Under the pieces are notes generated by a model. It was given only the letters and a program-made list of their open reading frames with translations. It ran no database searches and was not told the origin of the DNA. A DNA stretch of 64,000 nucleotides from assembly GCA_023432805.1 (NCBI GenBank), contig JAEYUG010000093.1, positions 1 through 64,000 of the forward strand, given 5' to 3'. A program made the translations under genes and the position numbers. This stretch comes from Bacteroidota bacterium (GTDB lineage Bacteria > Bacteroidota > Ignavibacteria > SZUA-365). Positions 15,977 through 25,394 of the stretch are shown here, piece after piece (within the stretch, counting starts at the first letter, position 1; every line of letters begins with the position of its first letter).

Positions 15977-18900
15977 ACTCGCGGATGCCTATCTCGTTGC
16001 GTGTGACTTTGGACGAATCAACTCCCACGGATCAGTTTTAGGGGCCGAGAAGGAGAAGGTGGGGACACCTGACACCTTGTTTACCACGCCTCAGGGGACC
16101 TTTGTCCTGGCTGAGTACACCACTCAGAAGGATGGGCTGTTTGGCAAGATCAAGAGCGATCTTGGCAAGTGCCTAGATTCAGGAAAGACTGGTATCCCGT
16201 TGGACAAGGTCGAGAGGATCGTCTGTTGCTTCACCGGAAGGATCACCGCAGAGGAGGAGTGTGAGCTTCGCGAGCAATGCCGCGAATGCGGAATTCCACT
16301 TGATCTCATCGGGATCGATGCCATCACGAACGATCTTCATGCAAAGCACCCAGCACTTGCCGCCGAGTTCTTGGGGATTTCGATAGACTCAGGGCAAATC
16401 ATCGGACCGGACCAGTTCGTGTCGATTCTCGGCAGGAACAGACTTTCGACTAGGCTCGATCATGCCTTTCACTTTCGTGAGCAGGAGCTCGATTTCGTTC
16501 AGGAGTCGCTTGAGGACAACCGTCTGGTCATTCTGACGGGGCGCCCGGGTGTTGGAAAGACTCGTTTGGCGCTGGAGGCATGTAACAGGTTCAAGCAGCG
16601 TCATCCCGCGTTCGAGATACACTGCGTCCTAGGGAGAAATCGGGATCTATGGGATGACCTCTGTGCTAGATTTTCACGCCCCGGACACTTCCTCCTGCTC
16701 GTCGATGACGCGAATCGAGTCAATCGGTTTGACTATGTCATCGACTTCCTAGAGCAACAACGGGAGGGTACTCAGATTAAGGTCGTGGCTACAGTGCGCG
16801 ACTATGCGATCAGCGTGATTCAAGATGCTGCTCGACGGCTGGGAGAGGTCACCGTACGGGAGCTCGGAGGCTTCTCACAGAATCAGATCCGGGCGCTGGT
16901 TGCTGATGAGTATGAGATCAACAACTTCCTCCTCCTGGACCGTATTGGGGAAGTCTCGAAGGGGAATCCAAGACTGGCCATAATGGCGGCTGACGTGGCG
17001 AAGCAGGGACGTTTCGATGACATCTTCGACGTTTCATCCCTATACGAAGAGTACTTCTCCTCCATTCGTGCGGATCTTCGCATCGGGGCCGATCATCCAG
17101 AATCAGCTGAGCTTCTGTGTGTCGCAGCAATCACCTCATTTTTCAATGCTGTGGACCGTTCGAATGAGCAAATGATGCATTTGATCGAAACCTCCACTGG
17201 GATTTCGCCAACTGCGTTCTGGGATACAGTCAGGCATCTGCATAGGATGGAGGTGGTTGACCTCTATGATGGAGAGGTTGTGCGCGTATCGGATCAGATT
17301 CTTGGTACCTACCTGTTTTATTTGGCTGTGTTCAAGGAACGTGTTGTTCGTTTCGACGTGCTCATGGCGCATATGTTTCCTGCCTTCCGTGCGCGATTCA
17401 CTGACTCGATCCATTCTGTCGTCAGCGCGTTTGATGGCGTGACCATCATCAATGCAATGCAACCCTGTATCGTAGAGGCGGTTAGGCGGCACCAAGCTGC
17501 AGAGGATGAGACGGCGATCATCCAATTGCTTGATGTCTTCTGGTTTGCATGCCCTACCGAGACGCTGGAATGGATTCGCGGGAGCATAGCAGCCCTAGCC
17601 CCAGAGCCGTTCACGCAGGCTCACGATACTACCGGGCAGGTCGTGACCACAGGCAGTCTTCCAAGCATCATGAATCTGTTGCGGAACTTCGCCTACGCCA
17701 AGGACGAGGATACGCAGTCCGCAGTCGAACTTCTCTTGCGTTACATCTCGATACGGCCTGTAAGTACATCGCATCTCATCAAGATTCTGAACGAGGACTT
17801 CGGGTTCAGGTATGACTCAATCACACGTCGGTTCAGTGTCCAGCGTATAGTGGTCGCCGGGTTATGTGGCCGTCTTGAGAAAGATCCTGTCCTCGCAAAG
17901 GTGTTCATGGCCGTTGCTCGGACGTATCTCGGAACACACTTCGACTGCCACGAGTCGCGAGAGCGAAACCTCGTGAACATCATCGATTTCGATCTGACCG
18001 CTACACCGGAGTTGCTCGCGATACGGAGTGCCATCTGGCAGCAGCTCATCAGCCTCTACGCGTGTCGAGACGTGCAGGATGAGGTGCTGGAGGTCATACA
18101 CGATTACAGCTTCTCAAACATCGCAGCTGCGAGCAATTCGCTTGTGCAAGCTGATGCCGAACACGTCTTGCCGTTCTTGGCATCGGTGCTCGATGAGCGC
18201 AGGTTTAAGGACTGCGAGCTGATGAATGACTATCTCGATCTCTTGATTCGGCATGCTGCTGCTGTGCCCGTCGGCCTGCGAGAGCGGTTTCAATGTGCCA
18301 CCTATGTCCAAGCGAAGACCCTTTGCAGCTCAAGATGGAACTCGCCGTATCCTTCATTGTCGACCGACGATTACGAGCAGTGGCAGCGCAAGCAGGTGGA
18401 TGAGTACGCTGCTGACCTGTCCCTCGAGGAATTCGCCACCTTCCTCGAACGCTGTGTGGAGATTAGGGAGACACCGTGGGCCCCACGAGCCGAGTACCAA
18501 GTTCGACCAGTTGTCGAAAGGATTCTTCTATCTCTGGCCGCGCGAAGCACCGATCTGTTCCGTCAAGCGTTGAAGTTGTATCTCGAGCGCGGTGACGTGT
18601 TCGGACTGAGCAGTCGTGCCATTGTCCTGCGACTCGTTGAGGATGCAGGCTGCCACGGTGCAATGCAGGTACTGAAGGAACTGGAGTTTCCGACGAGCAG
18701 AAGGTGGCTGTTCCTCGTTCATGAGGTGTTGGATGCTGCTGATATCGATCAAGGAGTACTGAGCCACCTTTATGGTCTCTATGAGTCAGCAAAGCCGGAT
18801 GATCTCCCGGAAAGGTTCGATTATTTGTTGAAGTATATCGCAACCGATCCGGCCGTCGTTTTCAAGGTCGTGTCGACTATCGTCCAAAGAGCACAGGGAG

Positions 18901-19694
18901 ATCCCAATCTGGCTTCAGCCCTCACGTCACTGTTCGAGCCTGGCGCGGAAGTCTTCAGGCACCTGCGAGAGTTCTTTGCTGATGATATGGACCTACTCAA
19001 ACGTGCTTACTTGCTGGCAGATGGAGTGAGGATCTACCTCGATTACCATGGTCAGGTGTTCGAGCTCCTTCTCGATCATGATCCGGGGTTCCTTGCAGAG
19101 TATTTGATGTGGAGGTACGCGAAGGCGCCATCTGGCTGGATCAGCAAACAAGAGTTGCACAAGGACTACACTTTCATCTGGAAGCGTACGGCTCATCAGG
19201 ATATCATGGACAGAGCGGTGCAGGCATTGTCTGAGCAAGCTACAGAACGTCATCTACGTCACGACGCTTTGCTGACAGCGTTGTTCGATGCTCGGGATGG
19301 CAATGCTGAGACTGCAGGTCGAGTTGTTGCTCAGCAGAATGAATATCTACTGGAACTTGTGAAAAGGCGGGCCCATGATTCCGAATTCATGCGCTACGTG
19401 TTTGGAGTCATCACCGCATTCGATCCCAAGCGACGACTACAGTTCGTCAAGCGGTTCGTGGAGAATAACCAGAGTGTCGCTGCATTCCAGCAGTTGCCCT
19501 TGGAGCCTACGACGTGGAGCTGGAGTGGAAGTCGCGTGCCTATCTTACAGGGACAGATTGACTACTGGGATTCCCTTGCGGAAATCATGGACAGCGTGGA
19601 TCTTCTCCCGCACAAGGAGCATATTCGGCAGAAGATCCGAGGATTGAGGGAACAGATCGAGGTGGAGAAACGCCGGGACTTCATAGAGGACTGA
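15915..19694 (+). CDS. STAND-type P-loop NTPase with N-terminal PD-(D/E)XK-like domain (Avs-like defence protein)
   Basis: 1259 residues. Residues 1-110 look like a restriction-endonuclease fold: GAFHELADAYL (Glu21), GTPD (Asp53) and VLAEYTT (Glu67), although the Lys of E-x-K is replaced by Thr69. The NTPase core starts near residue 180, with Walker A GRPGVGKTR at 209-217, Walker B-like HFLLLVDDAN and a sensor-like VVATVRDY. The remaining ~850 residues are helical and TPR/HEAT-like without clear repeats, as expected for a sensor. This nuclease-STAND-helical sensor order is that of antiviral STAND (Avs/nSTAND3-like) proteins, which oligomerise on sensing phage proteins and activate the effector. 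The exact subfamily is not determined. Confidence 0.75.
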   Translation: MSKVSQIQSALLAMNSGAFHELADAYLVACDFGRINSHGSVLGAEKEKVGTPDTLFTTPQGTFVLAEYTTQKDGLFGKIKSDLGKCLDSGKTGIPLDKVERIVCCFTGRITAEEECELREQCRECGIPLDLIGIDAITNDLHAKHPALAAEFLGISIDSGQIIGPDQFVSILGRNRLSTRLDHAFHFREQELDFVQESLEDNRLVILTGRPGVGKTRLALEACNRFKQRHPAFEIHCVLGRNRDLWDDLCARFSRPGHFLLLVDDANRVNRFDYVIDFLEQQREGTQIKVVATVRDYAISVIQDAARRLGEVTVRELGGFSQNQIRALVADEYEINNFLLLDRIGEVSKGNPRLAIMAADVAKQGRFDDIFDVSSLYEEYFSSIRADLRIGADHPESAELLCVAAITSFFNAVDRSNEQMMHLIETSTGISPTAFWDTVRHLHRMEVVDLYDGEVVRVSDQILGTYLFYLAVFKERVVRFDVLMAHMFPAFRARFTDSIHSVVSAFDGVTIINAMQPCIVEAVRRHQAAEDETAIIQLLDVFWFACPTETLEWIRGSIAALAPEPFTQAHDTTGQVVTTGSLPSIMNLLRNFAYAKDEDTQSAVELLLRYISIRPVSTSHLIKILNEDFGFRYDSITRRFSVQRIVVAGLCGRLEKDPVLAKVFMAVARTYLGTHFDCHESRERNLVNIIDFDLTATPELLAIRSAIWQQLISLYACRDVQDEVLEVIHDYSFSNIAAASNSLVQADAEHVLPFLASVLDERRFKDCELMNDYLDLLIRHAAAVPVGLRERFQCATYVQAKTLCSSRWNSPYPSLSTDDYEQWQRKQVDEYAADLSLEEFATFLERCVEIRETPWAPRAEYQVRPVVERILLSLAARSTDLFRQALKLYLERGDVFGLSSRAIVLRLVEDAGCHGAMQVLKELEFPTSRRWLFLVHEVLDAADIDQGVLSHLYGLYESAKPDDLPERFDYLLKYIATDPAVVFKVVSTIVQRAQGDPNLASALTSLFEPGAEVFRHLREFFADDMDLLKRAYLLADGVRIYLDYHGQVFELLLDHDPGFLAEYLMWRYAKAPSGWISKQELHKDYTFIWKRTAHQDIMDRAVQALSEQATERHLRHDALLTALFDARDGNAETAGRVVAQQNEYLLELVKRRAHDSEFMRYVFGVITAFDPKRRLQFVKRFVENNQSVAAFQQLPLEPTTWSWSGSRVPILQGQIDYWDSLAEIMDSVDLLPHKEHIRQKIRGLREQIEVEKRRDFIED

Positions 19695-19727
19695 GAATCG
19701 AGAGTCCCCTGCGCTGGTGCAACCCGC

Positions 19728-20711
19728 TTACAGACCGAGCATGATCGCGGCGTTGTTCCGGAAGCGCGCCTCATCCCGATCGTAGATTCCGACGGTAGCC
19801 AAGCTGCGGTGACCCGTCTGCCGCTGCACGTGGGCGTAGGACGCCCCCTGGATCAGTGCCTCTGTCACGAAACCCGCGCGCAGTGAATGCCCTGCGAAAC
19901 GCTCGGCATCGAATCCGGCCGCTTCGGCGCGCCGCTTGATGATGAGACTGACCGCACGGTCGCTCAGCCGCGTGGTGCCGAGGCGTCCGCCCTTCCCGAC
20001 GGGGCGGAAGAGCGGCCCCGACGTAATGTCAGCACGAGATAACCAGGCATGGATCGCCTGCACGGGGCAGAGGAAGTCGCGGTGCGCGCGCGGGAGGGCC
20101 TTCTCGAAGCCGCGCCCCTCCTGGTCCGTCTTCGATGCGCGCACGTGCGCAATAGCCCCCTCCGTGGTGAAGCTGATGTCGGACACGTCGAGGGCGACGA
20201 GCTCGGAACGGCGGAAGGCCCCGACGAACCCGAGCAAGAGGAGGGCATTGTCCCGTGCGCCAAGGAGCGTGGACGCATCGATCTGTGCGAGGATGCGGAT
20301 GAGCGTGTCGAGGAGGAGCGGCGCAGCACGGTGCGCATTCTGACCCGCCTCAGTTTTCGACCGTGCAATGCCGCGCAGGATCAGGCGCACAGCCGGGTCG
20401 CGCGTCGGTGAAGCAAGCCCCGCGAGCAGGTGGGCCTGCCCGACGGCGATGCTGCGGCGCCGCAGCGTGGCGAGGGCATGGGTGTCGGCGTGCGCCGTGA
20501 GGTAGAGCGCGAGCGTCTCCGGTGCAGCCGGGAGCGCGTCGAGCGCCTGGTCGGTGCACCAGGTCGTAAAGTGCGTCCAGTCCGCAGCGTAGGCGCGCCG
20601 GGTGTTCGCCGCGTGGGCCTCGCGGGCGTACGCGCGGGCACGGGACGTGAGCGGGGGGGCGGGCAGGGTCGTGGGCCCATCAGTGGGTGCGGGGAGCAGG
20701 GGAGTGTCCAT
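19728..20711 (-). CDS. Cre-like tyrosine site-specific recombinase
   Basis: 327 residues from the ATG at 20711 (MDTPLLPAP). An upstream TTG-type start at 20747 would run through a palindrome and is less likely. An N-terminal SAM-like core-binding domain (AHAANTRRAYAADWTHFTTWC) is followed by the catalytic domain. That domain has Arg in AFRRSELVAL, Lys in ASKTDQ, H-x-x-R in GHSLRAGFVTEA, His in TGHRSLATVG and the nucleophile Tyr in VGIYDRDE. The architecture resembles Cre/Dre and related phage and plasmid recombinases. It is convergent with the STAND gene (33-bp gap). A 12-bp-arm palindrome and a Bacteroidota-type promoter lie directly upstream. Confidence 0.88.
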   Translation of the reverse strand: MDTPLLPAPTDGPTTLPAPPLTSRARAYAREAHAANTRRAYAADWTHFTTWCTDQALDALPAAPETLALYLTAHADTHALATLRRRSIAVGQAHLLAGLASPTRDPAVRLILRGIARSKTEAGQNAHRAAPLLLDTLIRILAQIDASTLLGARDNALLLLGFVGAFRRSELVALDVSDISFTTEGAIAHVRASKTDQEGRGFEKALPRAHRDFLCPVQAIHAWLSRADITSGPLFRPVGKGGRLGTTRLSDRAVSLIIKRRAEAAGFDAERFAGHSLRAGFVTEALIQGASYAHVQRQTGHRSLATVGIYDRDEARFRNNAAIMLGL

Positions 20712-20715
20712 GCCG

Positions 20716-20741
20716 CAAAGATACGAATAACTTCCGATAAT
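20716..20741 (-). promoter_or_regulatory. Bacteroidota-type promoter of the Cre-like recombinase
   Basis: On the minus strand TATCTTTG (plus 20716-20723) fits the Bacteroidota -7 consensus TAnnTTTG and sits only four bases before the ATG at 20711. A TTG -33 element lies 21 bases upstream, within the spacer and arm of the palindrome. The predicted transcript would be leaderless or nearly so. Confidence 0.55.
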
Positions 20742-20758
20742 GTTCAATTATCGGAAGT
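20730..20758. other. lox/rox-like palindrome beside the recombinase
   Basis: Perfect 12-bp arms, ACTTCCGATAAT (20730-20741) and ATTATCGGAAGT (20747-20758), flank a 5-bp asymmetric spacer GTTCA. The left flank reads ATAACTTCC, similar to the start of loxP, and the arm-AT-spacer layout recalls the Dre rox site. It is probably the recombinase target, its operator, or both. Confidence 0.6.
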
Positions 20759-21139
20759 AAAAATCGACTGCAGCACTCCGAAGGCGATGAGACTTTCTGC
20801 GGACCTTGCGCGACACTTGTGCGGCACGAGCCCTGGGGTGCTTGGCTGCAACGGGCAATAAGAGTAAGTTCCCTGTAATCTATTGATCTAATCTCGGCCA
20901 TATGAGCAACCCACCATCAGCGAAACCCCGTGATTTTCGTTTGATGGATGATTTAGGTCAGTCATACTGTTGGCAAGTTCCTTTTTCCAAACACCAGCCT
21001 CGGAGCTTCATCAGTCGTTGGGGATGGTGGCAATTCTATTAACAAGCGATCAAGCGCCTCAATTTTTCCCATCATGCCGCCATCAATAGTTGGTGTGACA
21101 ATTGCCAGGAAGTCAACATCGTGTTGAAGAATACCACTG
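20759..21139. other. Region between recombinase and BREX operon with possible gene remnants
   Basis: About 380 bp, more AT-rich than its flanks. A 46-codon plus frame at 20902-21042 (MSNPPSAKPRDFRLMDDLGQ start) and a 68-codon minus frame at 20962-21168 (GSAISGILQHDVDFLAIVTP) overlap here. The second has gene-like codon use and runs 29 bases into brxF. Neither has a clear ribosome-binding site, so I read both as remnants of genes trimmed at the junction of two island modules. Any BREX promoter should be in this stretch, but I could not identify one. Confidence 0.4.
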
Positions 21140-21616
21140 ATGGCTGAACCAATCCCAGATAGAATCATTGCGGGAATCGACCACGCTCGCGAACTGTACT
21201 ACCGTCTAATCATCCTAGTGGCTCCGGCAGCTTCGGGTAAGACCGATGCCCTGCGGATCGTTCATAAGCGCATCGCTGCTCCTCTGATCAACATAAACTT
21301 TGAACTCTCCCAGCGTTTGCTCAACATTACAATACGCCAACGGGCGTTACGGTTACCGTCGATCCTCTACGAGATCGTAGGCACTTCAAACGGTGCTGTC
21401 GTTCTTCTTGATAACATTGAGGTACTCTTCGATGTCTCACTTAAACAAGACCCGTTGCGGCTTCTGCAAGTGCTTTCGCGGAACAAGACGGTTGTCGTGG
21501 CTTGGAATGGATCCATCAACGACGAGCATCTCGTCTATGCGACGCCGAACCACCCCGAATACAAACGATATCCCGTACAAGATTTCCTGGTGGTGAACCC
21601 GGAGGTCGTTGCATGA
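21140..21616 (+). CDS. brxF: BREX type 3 P-loop protein BrxF
   Basis: 158 residues. A short P-loop protein with Walker A APAASGKTD (residues 28-36) and a Walker B-like VVLLDNIEVLF, then a C-terminal half ending PVQDFLVV. Size, motifs and position as first gene of a brxF-brxC-pglXI-brxHII-pglZ-brxA series identify it as BrxF of BREX type 3. It is presumed to be a small ATPase of the antiphage complex. The gene is noticeably AT-richer than brxC, which begins 34 bases after its stop. Confidence 0.85.
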   Translation: MAEPIPDRIIAGIDHARELYYRLIILVAPAASGKTDALRIVHKRIAAPLININFELSQRLLNITIRQRALRLPSILYEIVGTSNGAVVLLDNIEVLFDVSLKQDPLRLLQVLSRNKTVVVAWNGSINDEHLVYATPNHPEYKRYPVQDFLVVNPEVVA

Positions 21617-21650
21617 AGACATGGAACGAAGGCGCAGGAGGCCAAACGCG

Positions 21651-24600
21651 ATGAAATACGGAGACCTGATCCAATTCGAGCCTATCGAGTCCGTGGTTCA
21701 GCTACGAGACGCCGACGAGTCCGTCGCTGCCCGACAGCTTGTCCAGACCTTTGTCATCTCCTCTGAGATGGCCGATAAGTTGGTCAGCTTGGTCGTTCCC
21801 CAGCTTCAGTTCGACAAGCCCATGGACAATAAGGGGTTGCTGGTCGTGGGCAACTATGGCACAGGTAAATCGCATCTCATGTCGATGATCTCTGCTTTGG
21901 CTGAAAACGGCGATCTAGTAACGCATCTGAACGACAAGAGCGTGGCCAGCGCCGCGGGCAACATCAGCGGGCGGTTCAAGGTGGTCCGAACTGAGATTGG
22001 CGCGACCACGATGTCCTTGCGCGACATCCTCGTGGCCGAACTGGAGGAGCACCTGGCCGCGATGGGAGTGTCTTATTCCTTTCCGCCAGCGGACAAGGTG
22101 TCCAACAGCAAGCGTTCCTTCGAAGAGATGATGACCGCCTTCCACCAGGAGTATCCCGACCACGGTCTGCTCCTGGTGGTAGATGAACTACTCGACTACC
22201 TGCGGACCCGAAAGGATCAGGAACTCATTCTCGATCTCAACTTCCTGCGCGAGATAGGCGAGGTCTGCAAGGACCTGCGATTCCGTTTCATCGCCGGTGT
22301 CCAAGAAGCCATTTTCGACAGCCCTCGTTTTTCCTTTGTTGCCGACAGCATTCGCCGGGTGAAGGACCGCTTCGAGCAAATTCTCATCGCCCGCAAGGAC
22401 GTCAAGTTCGTGGTGGCCGAGCGTCTGCTCAAGAAGACCGCCGACCAGCAAGTGAAAATCCGGGAGTACCTGACACCCTTCGCCAAGTTCTACGGCCGCA
22501 TGAATGAGCGCATGGACGAGTTCGTGCGCCTCTTCCCCGTACATCCGGACTATATCGATACATTCGAGCGGGTTACAGCGGTGGAAAAGCGCGAGGTGCT
22601 CAAGACCCTATCCATGGCCATGAAGAAGCTGCTCGGCCAGAACGTGCCCGACGACCGGCCCGGGGTCATCGCCTATGACGGCTACTGGACGACTCTGCGC
22701 GAGAATCCGTCCTTCCGCGCCGTTCCGGACATCAAGGCGGTCATCGATTGCAGCATGGTGCTCGAGTCGCGCATCCAGCAGGCCTTCACCCGCCCGGCGT
22801 ACAAGCCCGTGGCGACCCAGCTCATCCACGCGCTATCGGTCCACCGGCTCACGACAGGCGACATTTACGCCACCCTGGGCGCGACTGCGGAAGAACTGCG
22901 CGACGGGTTATGCCTCTTCCAGCCAGGCATCGATGAACTGGGCGGCGACCCGGCCGACGATCTCCTTTCCCTGGTGGAGACTGTCTTGCGGGAAATCCAC
23001 AAGACGGTCAGCGGCCAGTTCATCTCGTCCAATCCAGACAACCGCCAGTATTACCTGGACCTCAAGAAGACCGACGACTTCGACGCGCTGATCGAGAAGC
23101 GGGCCGAAAGTCTCGACTCCTCGCAGCTCGACCGCTACTACTACGAGGCGCTCCGGCGGGTCATGGAATGCACGGATCAAACCTACGTGACGGGCTATAA
23201 AATCTGGCAGCACGAGCTCGAATGGCTGGAGCGTAAGGCCGCCCGTCAGGGATACCTTTTCTTTGGCGCGCCCAATGAACGCTCCACAGCGGTGCCGCCA
23301 CGGGATTTCTACCTGTATTTCATCCAGCCCTTTGACGCGCCGCATTTCAAGGACGAGAAGAAACCCGAGGAGCTGTTCCTGCGCCTGACGAACACGGACG
23401 AGGAATTCCGCACCGCGCTTCGAAGCTACGCCGCTGCCCTGGACCTTGCATCCACCGCTTCGGGCCACGCCAAGTCCACCTACGAGTCCAAGGCATCGAA
23501 CTTCCTGCGCGACCTCGTGCAGTGGCTCCAGAAAAACATGACCACGGCCTTCGAGGTCACCTATCAGGGGCGCGCCAAGGCACTGACTGATTGGGCCAAG
23601 GGTAAATCCATCCGGGAGATTTCCGGAATTGGTTCACACGAGCGCATCAATTTCCGCGACCTGGTGAACACTACCGCGGGCATCTGTCTCGGGACGAAGT
23701 TTCAGGACCAGGCTCCCGAATACCCATTCTTCTCGGTGCTCATCACCGGAGCGAACCGGGCCCAAGCCGCGCAGGACGTTCTGCGCGCCATCGCCGGACA
23801 GAATCGCACCAAGCAGGCCACCGCGGTGCTGGATGCCCTGGAGCTTCTCGACGGCGAGCGGCTCGATCCCTACCGGTCCAAGTACGCTAAGCACATTCTC
23901 GGTGTCGCCAAGAAAAAGGGCCACGGACAGGTAGTCAACCGCACCGAACTGATCCAGGACGTCCTCGGCGTGGAATACCTCGCGCCGCAATTGCTCCGTC
24001 TCGAACCCGAGTGGGCCGTGGTGGTGCTGGCCGCGCTGGTCTATGCCGGCGAGGTGGTCCTCTCCATCCCGGGCAAGAAGTTCGATGCCACGGGTCTGGC
24101 GCAACTGGCCGGGACCGGCATCGATGAACTGGCCCAGTTCAAGCACATCGAGCGGCCAAAGGACTGGAATCTTCCGGCGCTCAAGGCGCTTTTCGAGCTT
24201 CTTGGGCTCACGCCGGGCATGGCGCAACTGGTCACCCAGGGCAAGGACGAGCCGGTTCAGGAGCTGCAGAAGGCCGTCACCAACGCCGTCGAACGGCTGG
24301 TGCTAGTGCAGCAGAGCATGCAGACCGGGTTGTTCTTTTGGGGCCGCAGCCTGCTGGCCGAGGATGAGATCAAGAAGCTGCGCGGGAAACTGGACGAGAC
24401 CAAGACCTTCCTCGAATCCCTGCAAGCTTACACGACGACCGGCAAGCTCAAGAACTTCCGCTATGACGCCTCGGAAGTGACCGCTCAGCGGAGTGGGCTC
24501 GAATCCCTTGCCGAAATCAAGTCGCTCGAGGAACTGGTGGTCGACCTCGGGTCCACAGCATCGTACCTCTCCACCGCCGAGGCGGTCCTACCCACCGGCC

Positions 24601-25379
24601 ACGAGTGGATCGACAAAATGAAGACCGCACGGGACGAGGTACTGACCCAGATCGGCGACCCGGCAAAACGGAGCGCGGCGGCATTCCGCCAGCAGACCCA
24701 GCGCAAGCTCGGCGACCTTAAGAAAGCCTACCTGCTGGCCTACATTTCCATGCACGCCAAAGCGCGTCTCGGCGTGAACGAGGACAAGCACAAGGCCCAG
24801 CTCATGGGCGACGATCGGCTCAAGGACCTGCAGAAGCTCTCCACCATCGAACTGATGACACGTCAGCATCTCTCGGACTTCCAGAATCGGCTCGCCGGAT
24901 TGAAGAGCTGCTTTGCGCTCACCGAACAGGAACTGGAAGCATCGCCGGTCTGCCCGTACTGCAACTTCAAGCCGGGTTCGGAACCGCCTGCCGCTCCCGC
25001 GGCGACGATGCTGGGCGCTTTGGACGAGGAACTCGACAAGCTGGTCGAAAATTGGACCCAGACGCTGCTCGCCAACCTCGAAGACCCGACCACCAAGGGG
25101 AACCTGAGCCTCCTCAGGCCCGAGCCGCGCAAGCTGGTGGACGGCTTCGTCAAGAAGCGGGCCCTGCCAGACGATCTCGACCAGGATTTCATCCACGCCT
25201 TGCAGGAGGTTCTCTCCGGGCTTACCAAGGTCTCAGTCAAGATCGCGGACCTGCGGGATGCCCTGCTCTTGGGCGGCTCACCGGCCACGCTGGCGGAGAT
25301 GCGGAAGCGGTTTGAGGAATATCTGGACGGACTGACCAAGGGCCAGGAACCCGGCAAAGTGCGTATTGTATTGGAGTAA
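21651..25379 (+). CDS. brxC: BREX ATPase BrxC (PglY-like)
   Basis: 1242 residues. The start is the ATG at 21651 (MKYGDLIQFEP), which has AGGAGG upstream; an earlier in-frame GTG/ATG region at 21609 overlaps brxF and adds a basic stretch absent from the family. Walker A GNYGTGKSH is at residues 67-75, with a Walker B-like GLLLVVDELLDYLR near residue 170. Long helical and coiled regions follow, then a C-terminal zinc-knuckle-like CPYCNF near residue 1100. BrxC/PglY is the large AAA+ core component of BREX, required for exclusion of phage DNA replication. It is followed by pglXI after 15 bases. Confidence 0.92.
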   Translation: MKYGDLIQFEPIESVVQLRDADESVAARQLVQTFVISSEMADKLVSLVVPQLQFDKPMDNKGLLVVGNYGTGKSHLMSMISALAENGDLVTHLNDKSVASAAGNISGRFKVVRTEIGATTMSLRDILVAELEEHLAAMGVSYSFPPADKVSNSKRSFEEMMTAFHQEYPDHGLLLVVDELLDYLRTRKDQELILDLNFLREIGEVCKDLRFRFIAGVQEAIFDSPRFSFVADSIRRVKDRFEQILIARKDVKFVVAERLLKKTADQQVKIREYLTPFAKFYGRMNERMDEFVRLFPVHPDYIDTFERVTAVEKREVLKTLSMAMKKLLGQNVPDDRPGVIAYDGYWTTLRENPSFRAVPDIKAVIDCSMVLESRIQQAFTRPAYKPVATQLIHALSVHRLTTGDIYATLGATAEELRDGLCLFQPGIDELGGDPADDLLSLVETVLREIHKTVSGQFISSNPDNRQYYLDLKKTDDFDALIEKRAESLDSSQLDRYYYEALRRVMECTDQTYVTGYKIWQHELEWLERKAARQGYLFFGAPNERSTAVPPRDFYLYFIQPFDAPHFKDEKKPEELFLRLTNTDEEFRTALRSYAAALDLASTASGHAKSTYESKASNFLRDLVQWLQKNMTTAFEVTYQGRAKALTDWAKGKSIREISGIGSHERINFRDLVNTTAGICLGTKFQDQAPEYPFFSVLITGANRAQAAQDVLRAIAGQNRTKQATAVLDALELLDGERLDPYRSKYAKHILGVAKKKGHGQVVNRTELIQDVLGVEYLAPQLLRLEPEWAVVVLAALVYAGEVVLSIPGKKFDATGLAQLAGTGIDELAQFKHIERPKDWNLPALKALFELLGLTPGMAQLVTQGKDEPVQELQKAVTNAVERLVLVQQSMQTGLFFWGRSLLAEDEIKKLRGKLDETKTFLESLQAYTTTGKLKNFRYDASEVTAQRSGLESLAEIKSLEELVVDLGSTASYLSTAEAVLPTGHEWIDKMKTARDEVLTQIGDPAKRSAAAFRQQTQRKLGDLKKAYLLAYISMHAKARLGVNEDKHKAQLMGDDRLKDLQKLSTIELMTRQHLSDFQNRLAGLKSCFALTEQELEASPVCPYCNFKPGSEPPAAPAATMLGALDEELDKLVENWTQTLLANLEDPTTKGNLSLLRPEPRKLVDGFVKKRALPDDLDQDFIHALQEVLSGLTKVSVKIADLRDALLLGGSPATLAEMRKRFEEYLDGLTKGQEPGKVRIVLE

Positions 25380-25394
25380 CCAATAGGAACAAGT

